From positions 248,001 through 312,000 of the forward strand of contig NZ_CANKWO010000001.1 in NCBI RefSeq assembly GCF_947487515.1: a stretch of DNA of 64,000 nt, given 5' to 3'. Both the position numbers and the translations under genes were made by a program. This document shows positions 1 through 7,657 of the stretch, piece after piece. This stretch comes from an uncultured Litoreibacter sp. (GTDB lineage Bacteria; Pseudomonadota; Alphaproteobacteria; Rhodobacterales; Rhodobacteraceae). The notes beneath the pieces were generated by a model. It was not told the origin of the DNA. It saw only the letters and a list, made by a program, of their open reading frames with translations, and did no database searches. The stretch's first letter is position 1. The number at the start of each line of letters is the position of its first letter.

Positions 1-719
1 GCGAGCGTTTTGCGTCCCTGCCTCCTGCCCTACCGATTGTGGCAGTTGTCGTTATCATTATCTTCTTTGTCTACAACCCCTTCGGAGACGCATGGGGCAC
101 CCCGACAGAAGGTGGCGCGATTGGGGCCTTTATCGTGTTTTTGATGGCCGTTTACCGTGGCATGCGGTGGGGGCAATTGAAAGAGGCGCTTATCGACACG
201 GCCAAGCTGACGGTGATGATTTTCACCATCATTTGGGGGGTGCTGATCTATGTGCGCTTCCTTGGCTTCGCTGATCTTCCCGGTGCCTTTTCCGACTGGA
301 TTACCACGCTGGAGATGTCGCCGATGCTGATCCTTGTGTGCATTTTGCTGGCCTATGCGGTTTTGGGGATGTTCATGGACGCCATTGGCATGTTGCTGCT
401 GACCCTGCCTGTTGTCTATCCGGCGGTCATGGCTTTGAACGGTGGCGAAGCTGTAACTGCCGCAGAAAGTACCTTTGGCATGTCCGGCCCCATGTGCGCG
501 ATCTGGTTTGGAATATTGGTCGTGAAGATGGCCGAGTTCTGTCTCATCACCCCCCCCATCGGGTTAAACTGCTTCGTGGTGGCGGGGGTTCGAGATGATC
601 TCAGCGTGCAAGATGTGTTCAAAGGCGTCACACCTTTCTTCATTGCAGATGGCTTGACCATCGCCGCATTGGTGGCCTTTCCCAGCATCGTGCTTTGGCT
701 GCCGTCCCTTGCGGGGTAG
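1..719 (+). CDS. TRAP transporter large permease (DctM-like), 3' part
   Basis: The reading frame is already open at the first bases (codons from position 3), so the 5' end lies outside the window and about 239 residues are seen. The protein is very hydrophobic, with about six membrane segments. Its C-terminal part has the family's pattern: a GMFMDAIGMLLLTLPVVYP stretch, then ITPPIGLNCFV, then a terminal hydrophobic helix. This is the C-terminal half of the large inner-membrane subunit of a tripartite ATP-independent periplasmic (TRAP) transporter, which uses the sodium or proton gradient to import a ligand, usually an organic acid, delivered by a periplasmic binding protein. The partner small permease and binding protein would lie to the left. 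The substrate cannot be read from this subunit. Confidence 0.9.
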   Translation, partial: ERFASLPPALPIVAVVVIIIFFVYNPFGDAWGTPTEGGAIGAFIVFLMAVYRGMRWGQLKEALIDTAKLTVMIFTIIWGVLIYVRFLGFADLPGAFSDWITTLEMSPMLILVCILLAYAVLGMFMDAIGMLLLTLPVVYPAVMALNGGEAVTAAESTFGMSGPMCAIWFGILVVKMAEFCLITPPIGLNCFVVAGVRDDLSVQDVFKGVTPFFIADGLTIAALVAFPSIVLWLPSLAG

Positions 720-760
720 ATGTTGCTTTTGAGTATTTGGGACCAAATGGAAATAGGGCT

Positions 761-790
761 CCGCGCCCCTGATCTATCGGAGGGGCGCGG
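761..790. terminator. Hairpin terminator between convergent genes
   Basis: A perfect 9-bp GC-rich stem (CCGCGCCCC / GGGGCGCGG) with a 12-nt loop lies between the stop of the TRAP permease and the stop of the minus-strand dehydrogenase. There is no long T-run on either side, so termination may be only partly intrinsic. It can serve both convergent genes. Confidence 0.6.
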
Positions 791-805
791 TTCAATGCTT
801 AAGAA

Positions 806-1894
806 TTATGGGGTGATCTCATAGAGGGCGCCGTCATGCACCGAGAGAAACCAGATCTCCCCGTTTGGCCCTTCGATGACATCCCGCACACGGCCCGTCG
901 CACTGGATTGAAGGCGTTCTTCGCTTAGGGTTTTTCCATCCAGTTTAGAGATCATATCAAACTTGAGCGAACCTACGAAGATATCCCCCCTCCATTCCGG
1001 CCAGAGCTTTCCCGAATAGATCATCATTCCCGACGGAGCGATGGACGGATCCCAATAGTGTTCGGGTTGCTGGAGGCCGTGCTTTGACGTGCCTTCGCCT
1101 ATTTTCAAGCCTGAATAATGTCGCCCGTAGCTGATCACCGGCCAGCCGTAGTTTTCACCGGCATCGATTTTATTCACCTCGTCGCCACCGCGTGCGCCAT
1201 GCTCAACGACATAGAGATTCCCGTTCAAATCCAGCGCAGCACCTTGGGGGTTGCGGTGGCCGTAGGAAAATATCTCCGGCTCGGCCCCTGGTCGGCCAAT
1301 GAACGGGTTATCCGGCGGAACCACCCCCGAGCGCCGCACCCGCACAACCGTGCCACTATGGTTTTGCAAGTTTTGGGCCTCGGATCGCTGACCACGATCG
1401 CCGATGGTCAAGAAGAGAGTGCCATCGCGGGCCTCGACGACCCGTGAGCCGAAATGTTTGGCGCTTGTTGCCCCGCGTGCTTGTTGAAAAATTCGCTTGA
1501 ACCCGACCAAGGACTTCGCATCCGAGCTGAGTTTGCCGCGTCCGAGGGCCGTGCCATAGCTGCCCCCTGCCCGATTGGCGTAGCTCAGGTAGATCTCGCG
1601 GCTTTGTTCGAAATCACGCGGGATCATGATATCAAGCAAGCCCCCCTGCCCATTGTCGACGACATCTGGTACGCCGGAGATCTTGTGCCTTGTGCCATTT
1701 GGGTGCAAATAGGTAAGTGAACCTGCGCGCTCGGAGACCAAAACCGCACCGTCGGGCAGATGCTCCACCGACCAAGGCTCATCGAATCCATCGGCAATGA
1801 GGGTCACGGTCAGCTTTCCCGCGCTGCTTTCCATAGCATTGAGGGGAACGGCAGCGGTTAATGCGACCGCGATTAGCGAGTATTTCAGGAACAT
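806..1894 (-). CDS. PQQ-dependent aldose sugar dehydrogenase-like protein (GSDH family), periplasmic
   Basis: A 362-residue protein with an N-terminal signal peptide (hydrophobic residues about 6-20) followed by a six-bladed beta-propeller of the glucose/sorbosone dehydrogenase family. Visible family motifs include a PWSVEHLPDG opening blade, a GQGGLLDI segment, a YGHRNPQGAALD segment and a VVEHGARGGDEVN segment. Characterised relatives such as E. coli YliI oxidise aldoses in the periplasm using PQQ. The substrate here is unknown and no PQQ biosynthesis gene is in the window. The gene is alone on the minus strand, convergent with the TRAP permease and divergent from the ABC transporter operon. 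Confidence 0.85.
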   Translation of the reverse strand: MFLKYSLIAVALTAAVPLNAMESSAGKLTVTLIADGFDEPWSVEHLPDGAVLVSERAGSLTYLHPNGTRHKISGVPDVVDNGQGGLLDIMIPRDFEQSREIYLSYANRAGGSYGTALGRGKLSSDAKSLVGFKRIFQQARGATSAKHFGSRVVEARDGTLFLTIGDRGQRSEAQNLQNHSGTVVRVRRSGVVPPDNPFIGRPGAEPEIFSYGHRNPQGAALDLNGNLYVVEHGARGGDEVNKIDAGENYGWPVISYGRHYSGLKIGEGTSKHGLQQPEHYWDPSIAPSGMMIYSGKLWPEWRGDIFVGSLKFDMISKLDGKTLSEERLQSSATGRVRDVIEGPNGEIWFLSVHDGALYEITP

Positions 1895-2090
1895 CCGTCA
1901 CTCCAGGCTCTTAAGTCAGGACGATGACAGCTTGACCGACATCCACTCATAAAACAACTGAACATTTATGTGAAAACCCCCGCCACCACCCTTGAACTTC
2001 AACAAAATTGGGGCCGTGCAACTCCCCTTTTCTTTTAAAGAATCCCTGCGTAAGCTCATTCAATAAAAATACGATCAGGGAGATCAAAAA

Positions 2091-3275
2091 ATGAAAAAAC
2101 TTCTTCTCGCAACAACTGCATCCGCAATGATGACCAGCATTGCCGCTGCTGAAGATGTTAAAATCGGTATCATTTTGGGGTTCACCGGCCCCCTTGAATC
2201 CATCACCCCGCAAATGGGCGCTGGTGCTGAATTGGCGATTGCAGAAGTCAGCGCGTCCGGCGCCTTGCTGGATGGTGCCAAAGTTGAAGGCATCCGTGGC
2301 GACAGCACATGTGTTGACGCCGGTGCCGCAACCGCCGCCGCAGAGCGTTTGGTAACTTCTGACAAAGTAAACGCGATCATGGGGGCTGATTGCTCTGGTG
2401 TGACCGGTGCGATTTTGCAGAACGTGGCGCGTGCGAATGGCGTAGTGATGGTGTCCCCATCGGCTACATCCCCAGGCCTGTCGACTGCAGAAGATGACGG
2501 ACTGTTCTTCCGCACCGCACCTTCCGACGCGCGTCAGGGCGTGATCGTGACCAATATTTTGCAGGATCGCGGCGTCAAATCCGTGGCCCTTACCTACACA
2601 AACAATGACTATGGCAAAGGTCTGGCCGACGCTTTCAAGGCTGAATTCGAAGCAGCCGGTGGCGAAGTCACGATCTCCGCGGCACATGAGGACGGCAAGG
2701 CCGACTATTCCGCGGAAGTTGGCGCATTGGCATCGGCTGGTGGTGAAGTACTGGTTGTGGCCGGCTATGTTGACCAAGGTGGTTCTGGCGTGATCCGTGG
2801 GGCTATCGACTCTGGCGCGTTTGACACATTCTATCTGCCAGACGGCATGGTTGGCACCAAGTTGAATGAGATCTTCGGCGCAGAACTGAATGGCTCTTAC
2901 GGCGCATATCCTGGTACAGACAGCGAAGGTGCCGCTACCTATGCTGAAATGGCCAAGGCTGCAGGCTTTGACGGCACATCTGCGTTCTCTGGTGAATCAT
3001 ATGATGCAGCGGCGTTGATCATGCTTTCCATGCAGGCGGCCAAATCTTCTGCTTCTGCAGACTTCAAAGACCACATCTTTGATGTTGCCAACGCACCTGG
3101 TGTTGAAATCTTCCCTGGTGAGTTGGAGAAAGCTTTGAAATTGATCGCAGAGGGTCAAGACGTGAACTACGTCGGGGCCTCAGCGGTAGAGCTTGTTGGT
3201 GCTGGTGAATCCGCCGGTAACTACCAAGAAATCGAATTCAAAGACGGCGTCTACTCCACGATCAAGTACCGCTAA
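2091..3275 (+). CDS. ABC transporter periplasmic substrate-binding protein (Peripla_BP_6, LivJ-like)
   Basis: A 394-residue protein that starts with a typical Sec signal peptide (MKKLLLATTASAMMTSIAAA, cleavage near residue 20), preceded by an AGGGAG ribosome site. The mature part opens with the VKIGIILGFTGPLE strand seen in leucine/amide/urea-type periplasmic binding proteins. A SPSATSPGLS ligand-loop region and a TYTNNDYGKGLADAF segment follow, also typical of the family. It is the first gene of the operon with the two ATPases and two permeases downstream. The family binds branched-chain amino acids, amides, urea or aromatic acids; which ligand applies here cannot be told. A hairpin right after the gene probably keeps its expression higher than that of the membrane parts. 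Confidence 0.92.
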   Translation: MKKLLLATTASAMMTSIAAAEDVKIGIILGFTGPLESITPQMGAGAELAIAEVSASGALLDGAKVEGIRGDSTCVDAGAATAAAERLVTSDKVNAIMGADCSGVTGAILQNVARANGVVMVSPSATSPGLSTAEDDGLFFRTAPSDARQGVIVTNILQDRGVKSVALTYTNNDYGKGLADAFKAEFEAAGGEVTISAAHEDGKADYSAEVGALASAGGEVLVVAGYVDQGGSGVIRGAIDSGAFDTFYLPDGMVGTKLNEIFGAELNGSYGAYPGTDSEGAATYAEMAKAAGFDGTSAFSGESYDAAALIMLSMQAAKSSASADFKDHIFDVANAPGVEIFPGELEKALKLIAEGQDVNYVGASAVELVGAGESAGNYQEIEFKDGVYSTIKYR

Positions 3276-3296
3276 ACTCTTTTGAAAACCTAAGAA

Positions 3297-3331
3297 AGCA
3301 GCCCGTGGTTTCAGCACCTCGGGCTGCTTTT
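3297..3331 (+). terminator. Intra-operon hairpin after the binding-protein gene
   Basis: A perfect 9-bp stem (AGCAGCCCG / CGGGCTGCT) with a 14-nt loop, followed by a short T-run, sits between the binding-protein gene and the first ATPase gene. Inference: a partial terminator or 3'-stabilising hairpin that lets the binding protein be made in excess, a common layout in binding-protein-dependent transport operons. Confidence 0.65.
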
Positions 3332-3348
3332 ACAAAGGGATACGTAAA

Positions 3349-4128
3349 ATGATCGAAGTTCACGACCTCCATAAGCATTTTGGTGGCTTTCACGCGGTTG
3401 ATGGTTCAACCCTGAGCATCGAAAAAGGGTCGATCACCGGATTGATCGGGCCAAACGGCGCAGGTAAAACCACACTTTTCAATGTCATAGCGGGTGTTCT
3501 TAAACCTACCTCTGGTACGGTTCTCATGGACGGCGAAGACATCACGGGCCTGCCTCCGCATGAACTCTTCACCAAGGGCCTTTTGCGGACGTTCCAAATT
3601 GCGCATGAGTTTTCGTCGATGACCCTGCGGGAAAACCTGATGATGGTTCCGGGAAACCAAGCAGGCGAAACCCTGTGGAACACGTGGTTCGGGCGCAAAC
3701 GAATTGCCGACGAGGAACGGGCGCTGGCGGCCAAGGCCGATGAGGTGCTGGAGTTTCTGACGATAGATCACATCAAAGAGGAGAAAGCTGGCAACATCTC
3801 TGGCGGGCAAAAGAAGCTGCTGGAGCTGGGCCGCACGATGATGGTCGACGCCAAGATCGTGTTCTTGGACGAGGTAGGTGCCGGCGTGAACCGCACCCTT
3901 CTCAACACCATTGGCGACGCGATCATCCGTTTGAACCAAGAACGCGGCTACACCTTCGTGGTGATTGAACACGATATGGATTTCATCGGGCGTCTTTGTG
4001 ATCCGGTGATTTGCATGGCGGAAGGCCGTGTGTTGGCCGAAGGCACGTTGGATGAGATCAAAGCCAATGAACATGTGATCGAGGCCTATCTGGGCACTGG
4101 ATTGAAGAACAAGGTGGCCTCCGCATGA
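3349..4128 (+). CDS. Branched-chain amino acid-type ABC transporter ATP-binding protein (LivG-like)
   Basis: A 259-residue ABC ATPase. Walker A is GPNGAGKTT (about residues 34-42). The signature is ISGGQKKLLELGR, followed by Walker B IVFLDEVGAGVN; the Glu after the Walker B Asp is present. The IEHDMDFIGRLCD segment contains the switch His. The C-terminal VIEAYLGTG ending is typical of LivG. It pairs with the next ATPase, whose start overlaps its stop by 4 nt (ATGA). It energises import through the two permeases of the same operon. Confidence 0.93.
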   Translation: MIEVHDLHKHFGGFHAVDGSTLSIEKGSITGLIGPNGAGKTTLFNVIAGVLKPTSGTVLMDGEDITGLPPHELFTKGLLRTFQIAHEFSSMTLRENLMMVPGNQAGETLWNTWFGRKRIADEERALAAKADEVLEFLTIDHIKEEKAGNISGGQKKLLELGRTMMVDAKIVFLDEVGAGVNRTLLNTIGDAIIRLNQERGYTFVVIEHDMDFIGRLCDPVICMAEGRVLAEGTLDEIKANEHVIEAYLGTGLKNKVASA

Positions 4129-4898
4129 GCAATGACAACTATGATGCGCACAGCCAACAGCCGACACAGGCTGTCGGTGGCACAAAGAGTGAGCCCTACC
4201 TCATCGGTGACGCCATGTCCGGCGGCTATGGCCAAGGGCCCGACATCCTGCACGATTGCACTATCGCGGTGAACGAAGGCGAAATCGCCGTCATCGTCGG
4301 ACCCAATGGCGCGGGCAAATCTACGGCCATGAAAGCGGTTTTTGGCATGTTAAATGTCCGTAAAGGTGCCGTGCGATTGGACGGTGAGGACATCACCGCC
4401 CTCACCCCGCAAGCCCGCGTGGCGAAGGGGATGGCCTTTGTGCCGCAGACATCGAACATCTTCACCTCTATGTCGGTTGAGGAAAACCTCGAGATGGGCG
4501 GTTTTCTGCGTCGCGATGATCTTCAAGGCACGATTGAACAGATCTACGACCTGTTCCCGATCCTGAAGGAAAAGCGCAACCAAGCGGCGGGTGAACTCTC
4601 CGGAGGCCAACGCCAACAGGTGGCCGTGGGGCGCGCGTTGATGACCCAGCCAAAGGTTTTGATGCTGGATGAACCGACCGCAGGCGTCTCGCCCATTGTG
4701 ATGGACGAACTATTCGACCGGATCATTGAGGTGGCGCGCACTGGCATTTCCATCCTGATGGTGGAACAAAATGCCCGACAAGCACTTGAAATTGCAGACA
4801 AAGGATATGTTCTGGTGCAAGGGGCCAACCGGTTCACCGACACTGGTCAGGCGCTTTTGAATGACCCCGATGTCCGCAAAAGCTTTTTGGGAGGTTGA
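4125..4898 (+). CDS. Branched-chain amino acid-type ABC transporter ATP-binding protein (LivF-like)
   Basis: A 257-residue ABC ATPase with Walker A GPNGAGKST, signature LSGGQRQQVAVGRA and Walker B VLMLDEPTAGVSP; the switch position is Gln in VEQNARQALE, as is common in LivF proteins. It carries an N-terminal extension of about 25 polar residues before the domain. The start overlaps the preceding ATPase stop (ATGA), implying translational coupling. The two ATPases form the nucleotide-binding heterodimer of the importer. Confidence 0.93.
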   Translation: MSNDNYDAHSQQPTQAVGGTKSEPYLIGDAMSGGYGQGPDILHDCTIAVNEGEIAVIVGPNGAGKSTAMKAVFGMLNVRKGAVRLDGEDITALTPQARVAKGMAFVPQTSNIFTSMSVEENLEMGGFLRRDDLQGTIEQIYDLFPILKEKRNQAAGELSGGQRQQVAVGRALMTQPKVLMLDEPTAGVSPIVMDELFDRIIEVARTGISILMVEQNARQALEIADKGYVLVQGANRFTDTGQALLNDPDVRKSFLGG

Positions 4899-4899
4899 T

Positions 4900-5265
4900 G
4901 TGAAATTTAGTGTTACCCCTCCTATCGCCCTCTGCGCGCTCCTGTCATTTTTGACGGCACCAAGTATGGCTGAAACTGTGCAATGCAGCTTCACGACCGA
5001 ATGCTATGAGGCTGAAGCCTGTTCCGAGACCGCATTTGATCTCTCCATTGAGGACGCGGACGGAAAAACCGCGATCGTAACGGACGCCCAGACCATTCCC
5101 ACAAGCATCGGTGGCAGTGAAGCCGTTCGCATCTACGTTGGTGTGACCGACGACGCGTTTCACCTGATCAGCCGCGCATCTGGCGGGGCGACCCGCTACA
5201 CAACCCACATTTACGAGGGGCCTATGATGGTAAACTACCTCGGCACCTGCAAAGGGGAAAACTAA
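4900..5265 (+). CDS. Small secreted Cys-containing protein inside the ABC transporter operon
   Basis: I do not recognise the family. A GTG start at 4900 is chosen because a GGGAGG site lies just upstream and because it gives a clean signal peptide (VKFSVTPPIALCALLSFLTA, cleavage after ...SMA). The protein is 121 residues; the mature part of about 95 residues contains four cysteines (QCSF, ECYE, ACSE and GTCKGEN), enough for two disulfides. It starts 1 nt after the stop of the LivF-like gene, and its stop overlaps the LivH-like start (TAATG), so it is a true operon member. A periplasmic accessory role for the transporter is a guess from position only. Confidence 0.75.
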   Translation: MKFSVTPPIALCALLSFLTAPSMAETVQCSFTTECYEAEACSETAFDLSIEDADGKTAIVTDAQTIPTSIGGSEAVRIYVGVTDDAFHLISRASGGATRYTTHIYEGPMMVNYLGTCKGEN

Positions 5266-6275
5266 TGGACTTTTTGAATGCCATTGTGGCCCTCGCAAAT
5301 TTCGTCATCGTTCCTGGCATGGCCTACGGTGCCCAACTTGCACTCGGTGCGCTTGGGGTAACCTTAATCTACGGCATCCTGCGCTTTTCGAATTTCGCCC
5401 ATGGCGACACGATGGCGATTGGCACGATGTTTGTGATCCTCATCACATGGGGCTTCCAAAGTGCAGGCATCACGTTTGGCCCCTTGCCGACAGCGCTGCT
5501 GGCCCTGCCCTTTGGCATAGCCTTAACCGGCCTATTGCTGATTGGCACCGACAAGGTGGTGTATCAGTTTTACCGACAAAAGAAGGTGAAACCGGTTGTT
5601 ATGGTCATGGTGTCGCTCGGAGTGATGTTCATCATGAACGGGTTGACGCGCTTTATCATCGGGCCAGGCGATCAGCGCTTTGTCGATGGCGAACGTTTCT
5701 TGATCTCGGCGCGCGAATTCAAGGCTATGACTGGCTTGAAGGAAGGCTTGGCGATCAAAACCAGCCAAGGTCTAACGGTCGTGACAGCGGTGATTGTGGT
5801 CGCCATTCTGTTTTGGTTCCTCAACCGGACCCGCACAGGAAAATCCATGCGCGCCTATTCCGACAATGAAGATCTGGCGCTTCTGTCGGGCATTAATCCG
5901 GAACGGGTGGTTCTGTATACATGGCTCATTGTGGCCGCGCTGGCGACGGTGGCAGGCACCCTTTACGGGCTGGATAAGTCATTCAAACCTTTCACCTATT
6001 TCCAACTGTTGCTTCCAATTTTTGCAGCCGCCATCGTTGGCGGGCTTGGCAATCCGCTGGGGGCGATCGCGGGTGGCTTCGTTATCGCCTTCTCGGAGGT
6101 AACGATCACCTATGCCTTTAAGAAAGTGGCGAACTATCTGCTGCCAGAGGCGCTGGCCCCCGACGGCCTCGCCCAGCTCATGAGCACCGATTACAAGTTT
6201 GCCGTCTCCTTCTCGATCCTGATCATCGTGCTGCTCTTTAAGCCGACAGGCCTGTTCAAAGGACAATCCGTATGA
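5265..6275 (+). CDS. Branched-chain amino acid-type ABC transporter permease (LivH-like)
   Basis: A 336-residue inner-membrane protein with about eight hydrophobic segments. The N-terminal GALGVTLIYGILRFSNFAHGD motif is diagnostic of LivH-type permeases, and the RAYSDNEDLALLSGINPERV loop is the ATPase-contacting region. A YFQLLLPIFAAAIVGGLGNPLGA stretch follows. It overlaps the previous gene by 1 nt and the next permease by 4 nt. It forms half of the membrane channel. Confidence 0.93.
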   Translation: MDFLNAIVALANFVIVPGMAYGAQLALGALGVTLIYGILRFSNFAHGDTMAIGTMFVILITWGFQSAGITFGPLPTALLALPFGIALTGLLLIGTDKVVYQFYRQKKVKPVVMVMVSLGVMFIMNGLTRFIIGPGDQRFVDGERFLISAREFKAMTGLKEGLAIKTSQGLTVVTAVIVVAILFWFLNRTRTGKSMRAYSDNEDLALLSGINPERVVLYTWLIVAALATVAGTLYGLDKSFKPFTYFQLLLPIFAAAIVGGLGNPLGAIAGGFVIAFSEVTITYAFKKVANYLLPEALAPDGLAQLMSTDYKFAVSFSILIIVLLFKPTGLFKGQSV

Positions 6276-7576
6276 CCCGCCGCGACGCACTTCTGTTTTT
6301 ATTCGTTGGCCTGTTAATCCTGCTCACAGGGTTTTTCCAATCTTGGAACACGGCGCTTGTCATCCTGAACATGGGGTTGATATCGGCCATCTTGGCCTTA
6401 GGGGTTAACTTGCAATGGGGCCTCGCGGGGTTGTTCAACGTCGGCATTATGGGCTTTGTGGCGCTTGGTGGTTTGGCTGCGGTCATCACCTCAATGCCCG
6501 CGAATGGCGAAGAATGGAGCCAAGGCGGCTTCCGCGTTCTGGCCGGTTTGCTCCTTGGGGCGGGCACCATACTTGCCGCAATCATGACCTTTCAGCGGCT
6601 TCCTAAAGGGGGCACCCGCACCCTTTCTATGTTGGCCATTCTGATCGGCGGGTTCTTCTTGTTCCGCTATGTCTTTGATGGCGGCGTAGAGGCGATTGAA
6701 GCCGTCAATCCCGCCTCCACCGGCTACCTCGGAGGCCTTGGGTTGCCTGTGCTGCTGGCTTGGCCCGTCGGCGGTCTACTGGCTGCTGGTGCGGCTTGGG
6801 TCATTGGTAAAACGGCGCTTGGGTTGCGGTCAGATTATCTGGCCATCGCGACACTCGGAATTGCCGAGATCATCATTTCGGTCATGAAGAACGAAGAATG
6901 GCTGTCACGCGGCGTGAAAAATGTGGTCGGTTTGCCCCGTCCCATTGGCGTGCCGCGCGAGGTGGATTTGCAAAGCAGCGCCACCTTCGTTGAAAACGCC
7001 GCCAAATTCGGCTTGGACCCAGCAACGGCCTCGACGCTATATGTCAAACTTGGCTATGCGGTGTTCTTTACCATCGTTTTGCTTGTCTTGCTGTGGCTGT
7101 CCCAAATGGCCCTGAATTCACCCTGGGGGCGCATGATGCGCGCCATTCGCGACAATGAGGTCGCAGCCGAGGCCATGGGCAAGGATGTCACCAAACGTCA
7201 TTTGCAAATCTTCATTCTTGGCTCTGCGATCTGCGGCATTGCAGGGGCGATGATGACGACCTTGGATGGTCAGTTGACCCCAACCAGCTATCAGCCGCTG
7301 CGCTACACCTTCCTGATTTGGGTGATGGTGATTGTGGGCGGCTCTGGCAACAACTTCGGCTCTGTCTTGGGGGGCTTCCTCATTTGGATCTTATGGGTTC
7401 AGGTCGAGCCAATTGGCCTTGCATTCATGACCCTCATCACTGCGGGAATGTCAGATGGGTATTGGTTGAAAGACCACCTGATTGAAAGTGCGGCACATAT
7501 GCGGTTGCTGACGATGGGAGTGGTTTTGCTTCTGGTGCTGCGCTTCAGCCCGCGCGGGTTAATCCCTGAACGCTAG
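6272..7576 (+). CDS. Branched-chain amino acid-type ABC transporter permease (LivM-like)
   Basis: A 434-residue polytopic permease. Recognisable LivM elements are ALGVNLQWGLAGLFNVG near the N-terminus, DYLAIATLGIAEII in the middle, the ATPase-coupling loop RAIRDNEVAAEAMGKDV, and GGSGNNFGSVLGG near the end. It is longer than typical LivM proteins because of extra membrane segments around residues 85-150. It is the last gene of the operon and is followed by a hairpin terminator. Confidence 0.92.
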   Translation: MTRRDALLFLFVGLLILLTGFFQSWNTALVILNMGLISAILALGVNLQWGLAGLFNVGIMGFVALGGLAAVITSMPANGEEWSQGGFRVLAGLLLGAGTILAAIMTFQRLPKGGTRTLSMLAILIGGFFLFRYVFDGGVEAIEAVNPASTGYLGGLGLPVLLAWPVGGLLAAGAAWVIGKTALGLRSDYLAIATLGIAEIIISVMKNEEWLSRGVKNVVGLPRPIGVPREVDLQSSATFVENAAKFGLDPATASTLYVKLGYAVFFTIVLLVLLWLSQMALNSPWGRMMRAIRDNEVAAEAMGKDVTKRHLQIFILGSAICGIAGAMMTTLDGQLTPTSYQPLRYTFLIWVMVIVGGSGNNFGSVLGGFLIWILWVQVEPIGLAFMTLITAGMSDGYWLKDHLIESAAHMRLLTMGVVLLLVLRFSPRGLIPER

Positions 7577-7593
7577 GCGCGAGCACACCCTCA

Positions 7594-7618
7594 GCCGACG
7601 CCTTTGACGGGCGTCGGC
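7594..7618. terminator. Hairpin terminator after the ABC transporter operon
   Basis: A perfect 9-bp stem (GCCGACGCC / GGCGTCGGC) with a 7-nt loop in the 81-bp gap between two convergent genes. It probably ends both the transporter operon and the minus-strand dehydrogenase transcript. Confidence 0.65.
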
Positions 7619-7657
7619 GATCTACATTTGGCGGACCATGCTATGCGCATTCCGTTG

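Noticed and set aside
1947-2777. Long minus-strand open frame opposite the binding-protein gene
   Set aside because: It lies wholly across the clear plus-strand gene and its ribosome site; the product is rich in His, Cys and Gly from frame effects and has no family resemblance.
3406-4185. 260-codon minus-strand frame opposite the LivG-like gene
   Set aside because: Antisense shadow of a confident ABC ATPase; no start signal and no recognisable domain.
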